Assembly: GCA_002348925.1 (NCBI GenBank)
Contig: DEBV01000002.1
Span: 4,791-20,035 of the forward strand
Origin: Alphaproteobacteria bacterium UBA2947
GTDB lineage: Bacteria > Pseudomonadota > Alphaproteobacteria > Rs-D84
Direction: 5' to 3'
Length of the DNA: 15,245 nucleotides
Translations under genes and position numbers: made by a program
Shown here: positions 4,985-12,388 of the stretch, piece by piece
Layout: each line of letters begins with the position of its first letter
Position numbering within the stretch: the first letter of the stretch is position 1
Notes under the pieces: model-generated
The model's database searches: none
What the model was told of the DNA's origin: nothing
What the model saw: the letters and a program-made list of their open reading frames with translations, nothing else

Positions 4985-7900
4985 ATGTTAAAATTCTTTA
5001 TTCGTAAACCAGTTACAACAATTATGTTCGTTTTGTTTTTTGTAATATTGGGAATCGTTTCTTTCCCAAAAATGAATGTTGAACGAACACCGTCTATTGA
5101 ATTTCCTTATGTGACAGCCACTTTTGTTTATCCTGGTGCAACCCCAGAAGAAATCGAAAGTCAGGTTGTGAAAAAGGCGGAAAACGCCATGTCAGAAGTT
5201 TCTGGTTTAAAGAAAATTACATCTCAGGTTTATGAAAATTCTGCTTTTGTGATTTCTGAATTTAATCTGGGTGTCAATGTTGATGACAAGGCAAATGAAG
5301 TAAAGGCAAAGATAGATGGTTTGGCCAACGAATTTCCTGATGATTTGAAACAGCCAGTGATTGCTAAATTAAATCCGTTGCAAACTTCTGTTTTGGATAT
5401 TGTTGTCCAAGGCGGCAACCCAAGAGATGTTGAAAAATATATATCTGACACATTGTCTAATAAAATAACTGCAATCAAAGGAATTGCGTCTGTTAATACT
5501 TTTGGTGGATTGCAACGTGCGGTTCGTATCGCTATGGATCCAGATTTGATGGCTGCACGTGGTGTAACAATAAACGATATTGTTGGTGCAATCGCGGCGC
5601 GTAATTTAAATGTCCCAGGCGGAAAAATAGAAACATCGAGCAATTCTGAAAATGTACGATTTGTTGGTGAATTTAAGAACATAGATGAAATATCAAATCT
5701 GGAAATCACAACGATAGAAGGTGATACTTTTAAATTGTCAGATGTGGCAAATGTGACAGATGCATCGCGTGATATTGAAAAGGGCGCAATGTATAACGGT
5801 GAAAACGTTGTTATTATGTCTGTGGTAAAATCTTCTGATGGTAATGCAATTAAAATATCGCGCGCATTAAATAAAAAATTACCAGATTTTGAAAAAGAAC
5901 TTCAAACAAAGTTTCCAAATGCCACTATGCAGATAGTGTCAGATTCTTCAACACACATTTCAGAAGAAACAAACAGCACTATTAACGGTATTATTTTGGG
6001 TATCGTCTTCACAATTATCGTCTTGTTGGCGTTTACACGCAATTGGCGTTCCACAGTTATTGCTGGTGTTGTGATACCTGCATCACTTTTGTCTGGTTTC
6101 TTCCTTATGGATGGATCGGGTTTCACTATTAACGCAATGACTTTATTGGCGTATGCAACAGCACTTGGAACATTGGTATCAAATGCAATTATTTTGATTG
6201 AATCGGCACTGTCGGAATTGCGTGCTGGTAAAACCCCAGAACAAGCGGCAGAAGACGGAACTCGCAAAGTTGCAATACCTGTATTGGCAGGGGTTGGAAC
6301 GAATGTCGTTGTGTTCTTACCTTTGGCGTTTATGGGTGGTATTGTCGGTCAATTCATGTTGCAATTTGGTATGACTGTTGTGTATTTAACATTGTTGTCA
6401 TTGCTGTTTTCATTTACTTTAACACCAATGATGATTGCAAAATTGTTAAGATTGCCACGCAAACAACAGACCAAACGTGATATCAAAGAACAAGAAATAC
6501 ACAATAACACCAGTCGTTTGCGTTCTTGGTATGAATATCAAACACGTCATCCGTTTTTTGTTATCATTGGCGCTTTTGCAATATTGTTATTAAGTGTAAG
6601 ATTGACTGGATATATCGGAAATGAATTTTCGCCATCTACTGATGCAAATGAAATAACCATAACTGCACGTGCGCCAATGGGCAGTGTTTACGCGAAATCA
6701 GAAGCAATCGCGCGCGAAATAGATAAACGCGTCAAAGAATTTCCAGAAGTCGAATCAACCACAATCAAAATTGGCGACAAAGGATTGCAAAATATAAATG
6801 TAAAAGTTGGTTTGGTTGATATTTCTAAACGCAGTATAAGCGATAAAAAATTGGCACAGAAAATGTTACCTGTGTTGTCTGATATTGTTGATGCAGAAAT
6901 TCAAATTCGCGCAGGTGAATCTATGGGTACATTTTCTTCTGATATGGTATTAAATATTTACGGCGAAGATGATGAAAAACGCGCCAATTATGCCAAACAG
7001 ATTATAGATATGGTAAACAACATAGATGCAGTGCAAAGTGCGGTTTTGGCACAACAAATACCTGCAAATGAAATTCGTTTCTTGCCAGATGATGAAAAAA
7101 TGAATTTCTGGGGTGTTAAAAATTCTCAGGCTGGTTCAACTTTGCGAACTGCATTATTTGGAAACGATAATTATAAATACAAAGAAAAAGGTGATGAATA
7201 TCCGATAATTTTGGAATTTGAAAAACAATTCAAAAAACAATCTATGTTTGACAGTGTTTATGTAAATTCTAAAAAGGGTATGGTCGCCCTGTCGCAACTG
7301 GGGACACTGGAAAATGTGCCAGCGACATCAAATATATATCGTCTTGATAAAAATCGCGTCACAGAAATAGATATAAATATTGGTAAAACTACAACTGGAC
7401 CTGTTCAGGCGCAAATACAAAAACAGTTGGATACAATAAATTGGGAACCTGGATACAGCGCGTCTTTTGCGGGTATGTCTGAAATCCAAGAAGAATCTAC
7501 AGAAGAAATAGCGCGTGCATTCTTGCTTGCGACGATATTAACATTTATGTTATTGGCGGCAATTATGAATTCCTTCATACATCCGTTTACTATCGCGACA
7601 TCTATTATAACCAGTTTCGCGGGCGTATTTGTTGCGTTATTCCTGTCGGGTGCGTCGTTGAATGTTGGTGCAATGTTGGCATTTATTATGTTGGTTGGTT
7701 TGGTGGTTAATAATAATATTTTGGTGCTGGAACCAACTGTTGCGCGTGTCCAAAAAGGAGAAGATGCACAAAAGGTCTTGTGGGAAGAAATGATGGATAA
7801 AAAACGTATGATTTGGATGACTACAATTGCAATTGTTGCTGGGATGATACCACAATTATGGTCAAATGATGGTATGAAAGTTGCAATGGGTGCCGTTATG

Positions 7901-8002
7901 ATAGGTGGTATGTGTGCATCTTTGATATGGACATTTGGATTAACACCGTCGTTGTTTTTTGTTATGGAAAAATTGCGCAAAAGAATATATAAATTGAAAT
8001 AA
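4985..8002 (+). CDS. RND (HAE1 / AcrB-type) transporter with altered TM4 motif
   Basis: 1005 residues, slightly short for the usual 1020-1050. The start LKFFIRKPVTTIMFVLFFVI is the HAE1 first helix, followed by porter loops (PGATPEEIESQV at about 50-61). A transmembrane block of six helices spans about 330-480, a second periplasmic part about 545-840, and final helices 845-990: the standard 12-TM duplicated layout. Trimeric RND pumps use proton flow to export drugs, lipids or metabolites from the periplasm. In AcrB TM4 the relay is DD (GLLVDDAI), and many relatives have DN. Here the aligned stretch is GTLVSNAIILIES, so S399 and N400 replace both, leaving E406. In TM10 GLVVNNNILVLE has N909 where AcrB has K940, a common variant. 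R941 in TM11 is kept. A strong AGAGGAAG site precedes the start. Confidence 0.92.
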   Translation: MLKFFIRKPVTTIMFVLFFVILGIVSFPKMNVERTPSIEFPYVTATFVYPGATPEEIESQVVKKAENAMSEVSGLKKITSQVYENSAFVISEFNLGVNVDDKANEVKAKIDGLANEFPDDLKQPVIAKLNPLQTSVLDIVVQGGNPRDVEKYISDTLSNKITAIKGIASVNTFGGLQRAVRIAMDPDLMAARGVTINDIVGAIAARNLNVPGGKIETSSNSENVRFVGEFKNIDEISNLEITTIEGDTFKLSDVANVTDASRDIEKGAMYNGENVVIMSVVKSSDGNAIKISRALNKKLPDFEKELQTKFPNATMQIVSDSSTHISEETNSTINGIILGIVFTIIVLLAFTRNWRSTVIAGVVIPASLLSGFFLMDGSGFTINAMTLLAYATALGTLVSNAIILIESALSELRAGKTPEQAAEDGTRKVAIPVLAGVGTNVVVFLPLAFMGGIVGQFMLQFGMTVVYLTLLSLLFSFTLTPMMIAKLLRLPRKQQTKRDIKEQEIHNNTSRLRSWYEYQTRHPFFVIIGAFAILLLSVRLTGYIGNEFSPSTDANEITITARAPMGSVYAKSEAIAREIDKRVKEFPEVESTTIKIGDKGLQNINVKVGLVDISKRSISDKKLAQKMLPVLSDIVDAEIQIRAGESMGTFSSDMVLNIYGEDDEKRANYAKQIIDMVNNIDAVQSAVLAQQIPANEIRFLPDDEKMNFWGVKNSQAGSTLRTALFGNDNYKYKEKGDEYPIILEFEKQFKKQSMFDSVYVNSKKGMVALSQLGTLENVPATSNIYRLDKNRVTEIDINIGKTTTGPVQAQIQKQLDTINWEPGYSASFAGMSEIQEESTEEIARAFLLATILTFMLLAAIMNSFIHPFTIATSIITSFAGVFVALFLSGASLNVGAMLAFIMLVGLVVNNNILVLEPTVARVQKGEDAQKVLWEEMMDKKRMIWMTTIAIVAGMIPQLWSNDGMKVAMGAVMIGGMCASLIWTFGLTPSLFFVMEKLRKRIYKLK

Positions 8003-8025
8003 GCAAGTTTGATAAAAGGATAAAA

Positions 8026-8622
8026 ATGTTACAGAAAGTAGATGTTGTTGTCTTCGATTTTGACGGAACGCTTTCCGCGTCAGATTCGAATTATGAATTT
8101 TTCAAGTATTGTTTTAAACACTCTGTGCGTCCTTGGTTTTTTCTGCCATGTGTATTCGCAGGCCTGATAGGTGCAAGGTTAAATAAAAAAGGTGTTTGGT
8201 GGCGTGAAACAGTACGTAATTTTATAACACCGCAAATGGTTCGTGATTTTGTACCAACGGTTATAAAAGAACACAAAAAAAATCGTTTTGGCTGGGCAAA
8301 AGAAATCGTAGAAAAAGAACACGCCAAGGGAAACAAAGTTTTATTAATTTCTGCATCGCCTGATTATCTGATACCTCATCTTGTAAGCGATATGAAATTT
8401 GATGCGGTATTTTGTTCACAAATGGACAAAGAAAAACCATATAAGTATAAATTTTTATGTTGGGGTAAAAACAAAGTTGTTGCCCTTGATAAATGGGCAA
8501 AAGATCACAAATACATTCCAAATGTAGTTCGTGCTTATTCGGACAGCCCTTCTGATATGCCAATAATGGAAATCGCGAAAGAACAAGTTTGGATTGACCC
8601 AAAAACAGGTTTAAGAAAATAA
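8026..8622 (+). CDS. HAD-superfamily phosphatase, subfamily IB (SerB-like)
   Basis: 198 residues. Motif I is VVFDFDGTLSASD with nucleophile D11 and acid D13. A helical cap insertion spans about 20-90, the usual subclass I position. Motif II is LLISASPD with S109. A lysine near 149-151 is a candidate motif III, and motif IV is AYSDSPSDMP with D173 and D177. These features fit HAD-IB enzymes, which include phosphoserine phosphatase and the phosphatases of phosphatidylglycerophosphate-type or sugar phosphates. The hydrophobic, Trp-rich cap (RPWFFLPCVFAG) hints at a lipid-like substrate, but this is only a guess. It starts 23 bp after the RND stop with an AAAGGA site and ends at the operon terminator, so it is the last gene of the efflux operon. 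Its link to efflux is not obvious. Confidence 0.82.
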   Translation: MLQKVDVVVFDFDGTLSASDSNYEFFKYCFKHSVRPWFFLPCVFAGLIGARLNKKGVWWRETVRNFITPQMVRDFVPTVIKEHKKNRFGWAKEIVEKEHAKGNKVLLISASPDYLIPHLVSDMKFDAVFCSQMDKEKPYKYKFLCWGKNKVVALDKWAKDHKYIPNVVRAYSDSPSDMPIMEIAKEQVWIDPKTGLRK

Positions 8623-8652
8623 AAAAACACCGCCCATTTGGGCGGTTTGTTT
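8621..8652. terminator. Bidirectional terminator between the efflux operon and rmuC
   Basis: ACCGCCC (8629-8635), loop ATTT, GGGCGGT (8640-8646), with a run of A before and T-rich sequence after it. It lies between two convergent genes only 29 bp apart and suits both strands. Confidence 0.85.
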
Positions 8653-9530
8653 TAATCTTCGCCAAAATCCATATCGCGTAGTTTTTCAGCACGTGGGGTG
8701 ATTTTTGAAATCGAAGTTTCTAAATCAGCCATATCTTTTTGCGCCAATGTAAAATGTTGATCGACTTTTGAAGCTCGTTCGCTAAGACGCGACAGGTCTG
8801 TTAATAACAAATCAAGTTCGCGTTTTATTTTGCCCGCTACGCGTTTGATTTTTATATCTGACAATACTGCGCGGATTGTGTTTAATGTCGCCCACAGGGT
8901 TGCTGGCGATACTATAAACACTTTTTTGTGTGCGGCATATTCTATTGTATCAGGAAAAGCCGTATGTAATTCCATAAAAATAGATTCAGAAGCGATAAAC
9001 ATCATTGCACTTTCTGCCGTTACACCAGAAATAATGTATTTTTCAGCAATTGCGTCAATATGTTTGCGAACGTCCAGTTCAAATTGTTTGCGCGCCATAC
9101 CGTCGTTTTTGTTTTCCAGTATGCGATTATAACTTTCTAATGGAAATTTACTGTCAATTATCATGTCACCTGGGGGATAAGGCAATCTGATAACACAATC
9201 AGGTCGAACACCAGTTGATAAAACGCTTTGGAAAGCATAGGTTTCAGGTGGCATAATATCACGAACCAAATCTTCCAGTTGTTTTTCACCAAATGTACCA
9301 CGCGCCTGTTTGTTGCCCATTAAAATATCTTTGAAATTGGCGATATCAGAACTAATATTTTTCAATTCAATCGCGTTTTGTGACAACATCCCTAATCTTT
9401 CCGCTAATCTTTCGCGCAGACGTGCATTATCTTCACGCAAAGACGATAAATCTATGGTGTTTTTGCGGAAAACCAGTACCAATAATAATACTGTGATAAT
9501 AATCAAAAGGGCGAAAATATAGGTTGTCAT
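8652..9530 (-). CDS. rmuC: RmuC-family DNA recombination protein
   Basis: 292 residues, shorter than E. coli RmuC (475) mainly in the coiled coils. An N-terminal membrane helix (4-21) is followed by a coiled coil (about 28-70). The RmuC core is clear: RGTFGEKQLEDLV (77-89), GVRPDCVIRLP (107-117) and MIIDSKFPLE (123-132), the last two carrying the D and D-x-K residues of a restriction-endonuclease-like (PD-D/ExK) fold. ESIFMEL and the SPATLWATLNTI helix follow, then a C-terminal coiled coil. RmuC limits inversions at short inverted repeats and is predicted to be a membrane-tethered nuclease. The ATG at 9530 has GGAAT upstream. The gene diverges from def and converges on the HAD gene. Confidence 0.92.
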   Translation of the reverse strand: MTTYIFALLIIITVLLLVLVFRKNTIDLSSLREDNARLRERLAERLGMLSQNAIELKNISSDIANFKDILMGNKQARGTFGEKQLEDLVRDIMPPETYAFQSVLSTGVRPDCVIRLPYPPGDMIIDSKFPLESYNRILENKNDGMARKQFELDVRKHIDAIAEKYIISGVTAESAMMFIASESIFMELHTAFPDTIEYAAHKKVFIVSPATLWATLNTIRAVLSDIKIKRVAGKIKRELDLLLTDLSRLSERASKVDQHFTLAQKDMADLETSISKITPRAEKLRDMDFGED

Positions 9531-9558
9531 TTGAAATTCCTTTGCTAGAATCTATAAT
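9531..9558 (+). promoter_or_regulatory. Promoter of the def-fmt-truA operon
   Basis: TTGAAA (9531-9536), 16-bp spacer, TATAAT (9553-9558). The leader to the ATG at 9584 carries AAAAAGG. The -35 is directly upstream of the rmuC start codon, so rmuC and def share a compact divergent control region. Confidence 0.65.
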
Positions 9559-9583
9559 ATATGATTATAAAAAGGTTTTATAA

Positions 9584-10087
9584 ATGTTGCAAATGAAACT
9601 TTGCGGGGATTTAGTTTTACGCGAAAAATGTACGCCTGTGGCAAACATTTCGCCAGAATTACTAAATACCATGGATGAAATGGTAAATATGATGCAGGCG
9701 CAAAATGGCGTAGGTCTTGCCGCACCTCAGGTTGGTATTACGCAAAGATTTCTTGTTATGATGGATCCAGACACAAATGAAATCTATCGCATGATAAACC
9801 CGACAATTTTATCAAAAAGCGATAAAACCGTCGTTATGGAAGAAGGCTGCTTGTCCGTTCTTGGTCCTGATGGTATGCCTGTTTATTCTAATGTTAGCCG
9901 CCCAGAATCAGTTGTTGTTGAATGGACAAATGAAAACGGCGATAAATTAAGCGCGCAAATGTCTGGTGTGCCAGCACGCATAGTGCAACATGAAACAGAC
10001 CATTTGGACGGGGTGCTGTTCATAGATTATTTGTCTGGTGTAAAACGCGAAATGTTGATGCGCAAGGTTAATCGGGGGCATAAATAA
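9584..10087 (+). CDS. def: Peptide deformylase
   Basis: 167 residues, the usual length. All three active-site motifs are intact: GVGLAAPQVG (42-51, the GxGLAAxQ loop), EEGCLSV (86-92) with metal ligand C89, and QHETDHLDG (135-143) with ligands H136 and H140 and catalytic E137. The enzyme removes the formyl group from the N-terminal methionine of new proteins as they leave the ribosome, using Fe(II) or another divalent metal. Its stop codon overlaps the fmt start by one base (TAATG), giving translational coupling of the enzymes that remove and add the formyl group. An AAAAGG site lies about 8 nt upstream of the ATG. Confidence 0.97.
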   Translation: MLQMKLCGDLVLREKCTPVANISPELLNTMDEMVNMMQAQNGVGLAAPQVGITQRFLVMMDPDTNEIYRMINPTILSKSDKTVVMEEGCLSVLGPDGMPVYSNVSRPESVVVEWTNENGDKLSAQMSGVPARIVQHETDHLDGVLFIDYLSGVKREMLMRKVNRGHK

Positions 10088-10899
10088 TGAAACTGATTTT
10101 AATGGGGACTAACGATTTTGTTGTTCCTGTATTTGACAGTCTTTCAAAACAGCACGATATTGTTGCTGTGTTTACGCGTGCACCAAAACCAATGGGACGC
10201 AAACATATATTGACCCCGTCGCCAGTACATGTTTGGGCAGAAAATCGCGGTCTAAAAGTTTATACATCCATTAAAGAATTTGATTCAATTTCTGAAAAAC
10301 CAGATGCGATAATCGTATTTTCTTATGGGGTGATTTTGCGTGATGACGTTTTGAATGCTGCGCCTTGTATAAATATTCACCCAAGTTCACTGCCAAAATA
10401 TCGTGGGCCTTCACCAATTAAAACCGCAATCTTGAACGGTGATAAAGATATGGATGTCTGTTTAATGAAAATGGTTGCTGAATTGGACGCTGGCGATATT
10501 TTGATGCGTAAAAACATCGAAATAGGCGAAAATGATACTAATGCGATTATGGAAAACAAAGTTTCCAATGTTGCGATTGAAATGCTTGATAAATATTTAT
10601 CAAATCCGGAAAAATATAACGCGATTCCACAGGGTGATAATGCAATTTATACACGTAAATTTATTGGTGATGATGAAATCATAGATTGGAAAAATTCAAC
10701 ACAACAAATTCATAATCAAATTCGTGCGCTGGGGTGTGGTCGAACAAAAATCAACGGTATTGACGTAAAGATTCTGGAAACAAAAATTGAAAACAATGAA
10801 TTAAAAATCGTAAAGATTCAGCCTGCGGGAAAAAATCCGATGGATTGGAAAAGTTTTGTAAACGGCCTGCATGGTGCAGATGTAAAGTATGGAGAATAA
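10087..10899 (+). CDS. fmt: Methionyl-tRNA formyltransferase, short form
   Basis: 270 residues against about 310-315 in E. coli. The N-terminal formyl-transferase domain is complete. MGTNDFVVP (6-14) is the opening, and NIHPSSLPKYRGPSPI (96-111) contains N96 and H98 of the catalytic triad and the folate-side SLLP-x-x-RG-type signature. AELDAGDIL (131-139) supplies the third residue, D134. The enzyme transfers a formyl group from 10-formyltetrahydrofolate to Met-tRNA(fMet). The C-terminal tRNA-binding domain is reduced: it starts at IDWKNSTQQIHNQIRAL and still ends with IQPAGKNPMDWKSFVNG, but the middle strands are compressed by some 35-40 residues. That compaction is typical of streamlined genomes and probably does not abolish activity. 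It is cotranscribed with def. Confidence 0.95.
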   Translation: MKLILMGTNDFVVPVFDSLSKQHDIVAVFTRAPKPMGRKHILTPSPVHVWAENRGLKVYTSIKEFDSISEKPDAIIVFSYGVILRDDVLNAAPCINIHPSSLPKYRGPSPIKTAILNGDKDMDVCLMKMVAELDAGDILMRKNIEIGENDTNAIMENKVSNVAIEMLDKYLSNPEKYNAIPQGDNAIYTRKFIGDDEIIDWKNSTQQIHNQIRALGCGRTKINGIDVKILETKIENNELKIVKIQPAGKNPMDWKSFVNGLHGADVKYGE

Positions 10900-10902
10900 A
10901 CA

Positions 10903-11181
10903 ATGGGTCTGTTTGATATAAACGATAAAGAATACAGCATATTCAGTAATAATAATTATGTTATGGATTTTTATAATCCAAAACAATGGTGTCAAAATTG
11001 TGTTTTTTTTGGTGAACGCAAGAACAGTGTATTTAATTTATGCTGTGAGAATTATGCAGAAATATCCATAGTATCTTTTTGTGGACATTGTAATAAATTT
11101 TCAGACACTAAAAAAATAAATCTTTTGAAACAGTGTCTTTTAAAAATGGAAGGCTTTAAATTAAAAAACAAGGTAAGATAA
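10903..11181 (+). CDS. Small Cys-rich protein 1, putative zinc binding
   Basis: 92 residues, no known family recognised. Cysteines are at 30, 33, 47, 48, 60 and 63: WCQNCVFF, LCCEN, FCGHCNKF. Two CxxC pairs around a CC suit a treble-clef or zinc-ribbon-like metal site. The C-terminus is basic (KLKNKVR). It starts 3 bp after the fmt stop, with GGAG just upstream, so it is in the def operon. The CxxC...CxKF layout resembles that of the next gene, so the two may be diverged duplicates. Confidence 0.75.
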   Translation: MGLFDINDKEYSIFSNNNYVMDFYNPKQWCQNCVFFGERKNSVFNLCCENYAEISIVSFCGHCNKFSDTKKINLLKQCLLKMEGFKLKNKVR

Positions 11182-11184
11182 AAT

Positions 11185-11424
11185 ATGCAAAGTGAATGGA
11201 CAATAAAAAGCAAAGATAAAAAGGCCTTGAAAGATCACAGAGTGTGCTTTTTTTGTAAACGTTTCTTTTGTACTGGATATATTCATCCGCGTAACAGAAT
11301 GCTTTGTTCAGGTGTTTTACCACAATGGGATTGGCTTTATCTTTTTATGCGGGAAGTAAAAGCAACAGATACTTGTAAAAAGTTTATGATAAACAAAATT
11401 TTTGAAAAACAAAAAAAGAGATAA
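11185..11424 (+). CDS. Small Cys-rich protein 2, putative zinc binding
   Basis: 79 residues. Cysteines are at 21, 24, 29, 41 and 64: VCFFCKRFFC, MLCSG, DTCKKF. The CxxC...C...CKKF pattern echoes the previous gene's CxxC...CC...CNKF. It is basic at both ends (KSKDKKALKD; KQKKR), which would suit RNA or DNA contact. It begins 3 bp after the previous stop with an AAGG site. I do not recognise a family and assign no function. Confidence 0.72.
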   Translation: MQSEWTIKSKDKKALKDHRVCFFCKRFFCTGYIHPRNRMLCSGVLPQWDWLYLFMREVKATDTCKKFMINKIFEKQKKR

Positions 11425-11428
11425 AAAT

Positions 11429-11638
11429 ATGTCAGAAAACATCGATAAAAAATTTTGTGGTTTTCAGGCGGCACATGTTGTTATTTCGGAACACAATAAC
11501 AACGGCGAATGCAAATGTTTGGGCTGTGCGGGATGTGGTTGTCAAAGTTGCCAACAGTATAAAGATTTGTTGGATGAATCAGACAGAAAAAATCAACTGA
11601 AACTTGAACGTTGTATAAGTTGCCTTAAACAAAGATAA
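11429..11638 (+). CDS. Small Cys-rich protein 3, metal-cluster-like
   Basis: 69 residues from the ATG at 11429, chosen because it has AAGAGA upstream and leaves a 4-bp gap. An in-frame ATG at 11402 would overlap the previous gene. Nine cysteines are at 10, 28, 30, 33, 36, 38, 41, 62 and 65. CKCLGCAGCGCQSC is exceptionally dense, and CISC closes the protein. This could bind a zinc cluster or copper in a metallothionein-like way, or form paired zinc knuckles. There is no signal peptide, so it is cytoplasmic. The stop is 3 bp before truA. Function unknown. Confidence 0.72.
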   Translation: MSENIDKKFCGFQAAHVVISEHNNNGECKCLGCAGCGCQSCQQYKDLLDESDRKNQLKLERCISCLKQR

Positions 11639-11641
11639 GAA

Positions 11642-12388
11642 ATGACACGATATAAAGTAAATCTTGAATATGATGGAACAAATCTGATTGGTTGGCAAGA
11701 AAATACCCAGGGACCATCTGTACAATCGCTGTTGCAAGATGCGATATTTAAATTTTGTGGTGAAAAAGTTGTGGTGTATGGTGCGGGCCGAACTGATGCT
11801 GGTGTTCATGCAATCAACATGGTTGCGCATTTTGATTTAGAAAACGAACAAAATGCAGAAACCGTCAAAAAGGCTCTGAATTTTTATTTGATAGAAGAAC
11901 CTGTATCTGTTTTAAATTGTGAAAAAGTTAGTGATGATTTTCATGCGCGTTTTTCTTGTGTAAAAAGACATTATAAATATGTTGTTTTGAATCGTGGTGC
12001 ACCTGTTGTTTTACAAAAAAATCGTGTTTGGTGGGTACCACAGAAATTAGATATTGAAAAAATGAAAATTGCAGCGCAAAAACTGATTGGAAAACATGAT
12101 TTTACATCTTTTAGATCTGTTCAATGTCAATCTAAATCGCCAATTAAAACTTTGGATTCTTGCTCTATAACACAAAATGGTGATGAAATAATATTTGAAT
12201 TTTCTGCGCGTTCTTTCTTGCATCATCAGGTGCGCAATATGGTTGGTACTTTGGTTGAAATCGGTATTGGCAAAGATTTAGATATAGATAAAATTTTTGA
12301 CGCAAAAAATCGCAGTGCCGCTGGTGTTAATGCACCATCGTCTGGTCTGTTCTTTGTGCGGGCGGATTATGCCACGGACGAAGATTAA
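11642..12388 (+). CDS. truA: tRNA pseudouridine(38-40) synthase
   Basis: 248 residues, normal for TruA. LEYDGTNLIGWQ (8-19) is the first signature. YGAGRTDAGVHA (46-57) holds the catalytic aspartate D52, and RRHYKY-like VKRHYKYVVL and FLHHQVRNMVGTLVEIG are the later conserved blocks. The enzyme converts U38-U40 in the anticodon arm of many tRNAs to pseudouridine. It is the last gene of the def operon. There is no clear terminator, and its 3' end overlaps the convergent comEC coding region by 62 bp. The ribosome site is weak (AGATAAG). Confidence 0.96.
   Translation: MTRYKVNLEYDGTNLIGWQENTQGPSVQSLLQDAIFKFCGEKVVVYGAGRTDAGVHAINMVAHFDLENEQNAETVKKALNFYLIEEPVSVLNCEKVSDDFHARFSCVKRHYKYVVLNRGAPVVLQKNRVWWVPQKLDIEKMKIAAQKLIGKHDFTSFRSVQCQSKSPIKTLDSCSITQNGDEIIFEFSARSFLHHQVRNMVGTLVEIGIGKDLDIDKIFDAKNRSAAGVNAPSSGLFFVRADYATDED

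Noticed and set aside
7405..7980. Minus-strand open frame of 191 residues
   Set aside because: It is antisense to the well-conserved RND C-terminal transmembrane block.
11402..11638. Longer start for the third Cys-rich protein
   Set aside because: Starting at 11402 would overlap the previous gene and add only a Lys/Asn-rich stretch. The ATG at 11429 has a ribosome site at normal distance.
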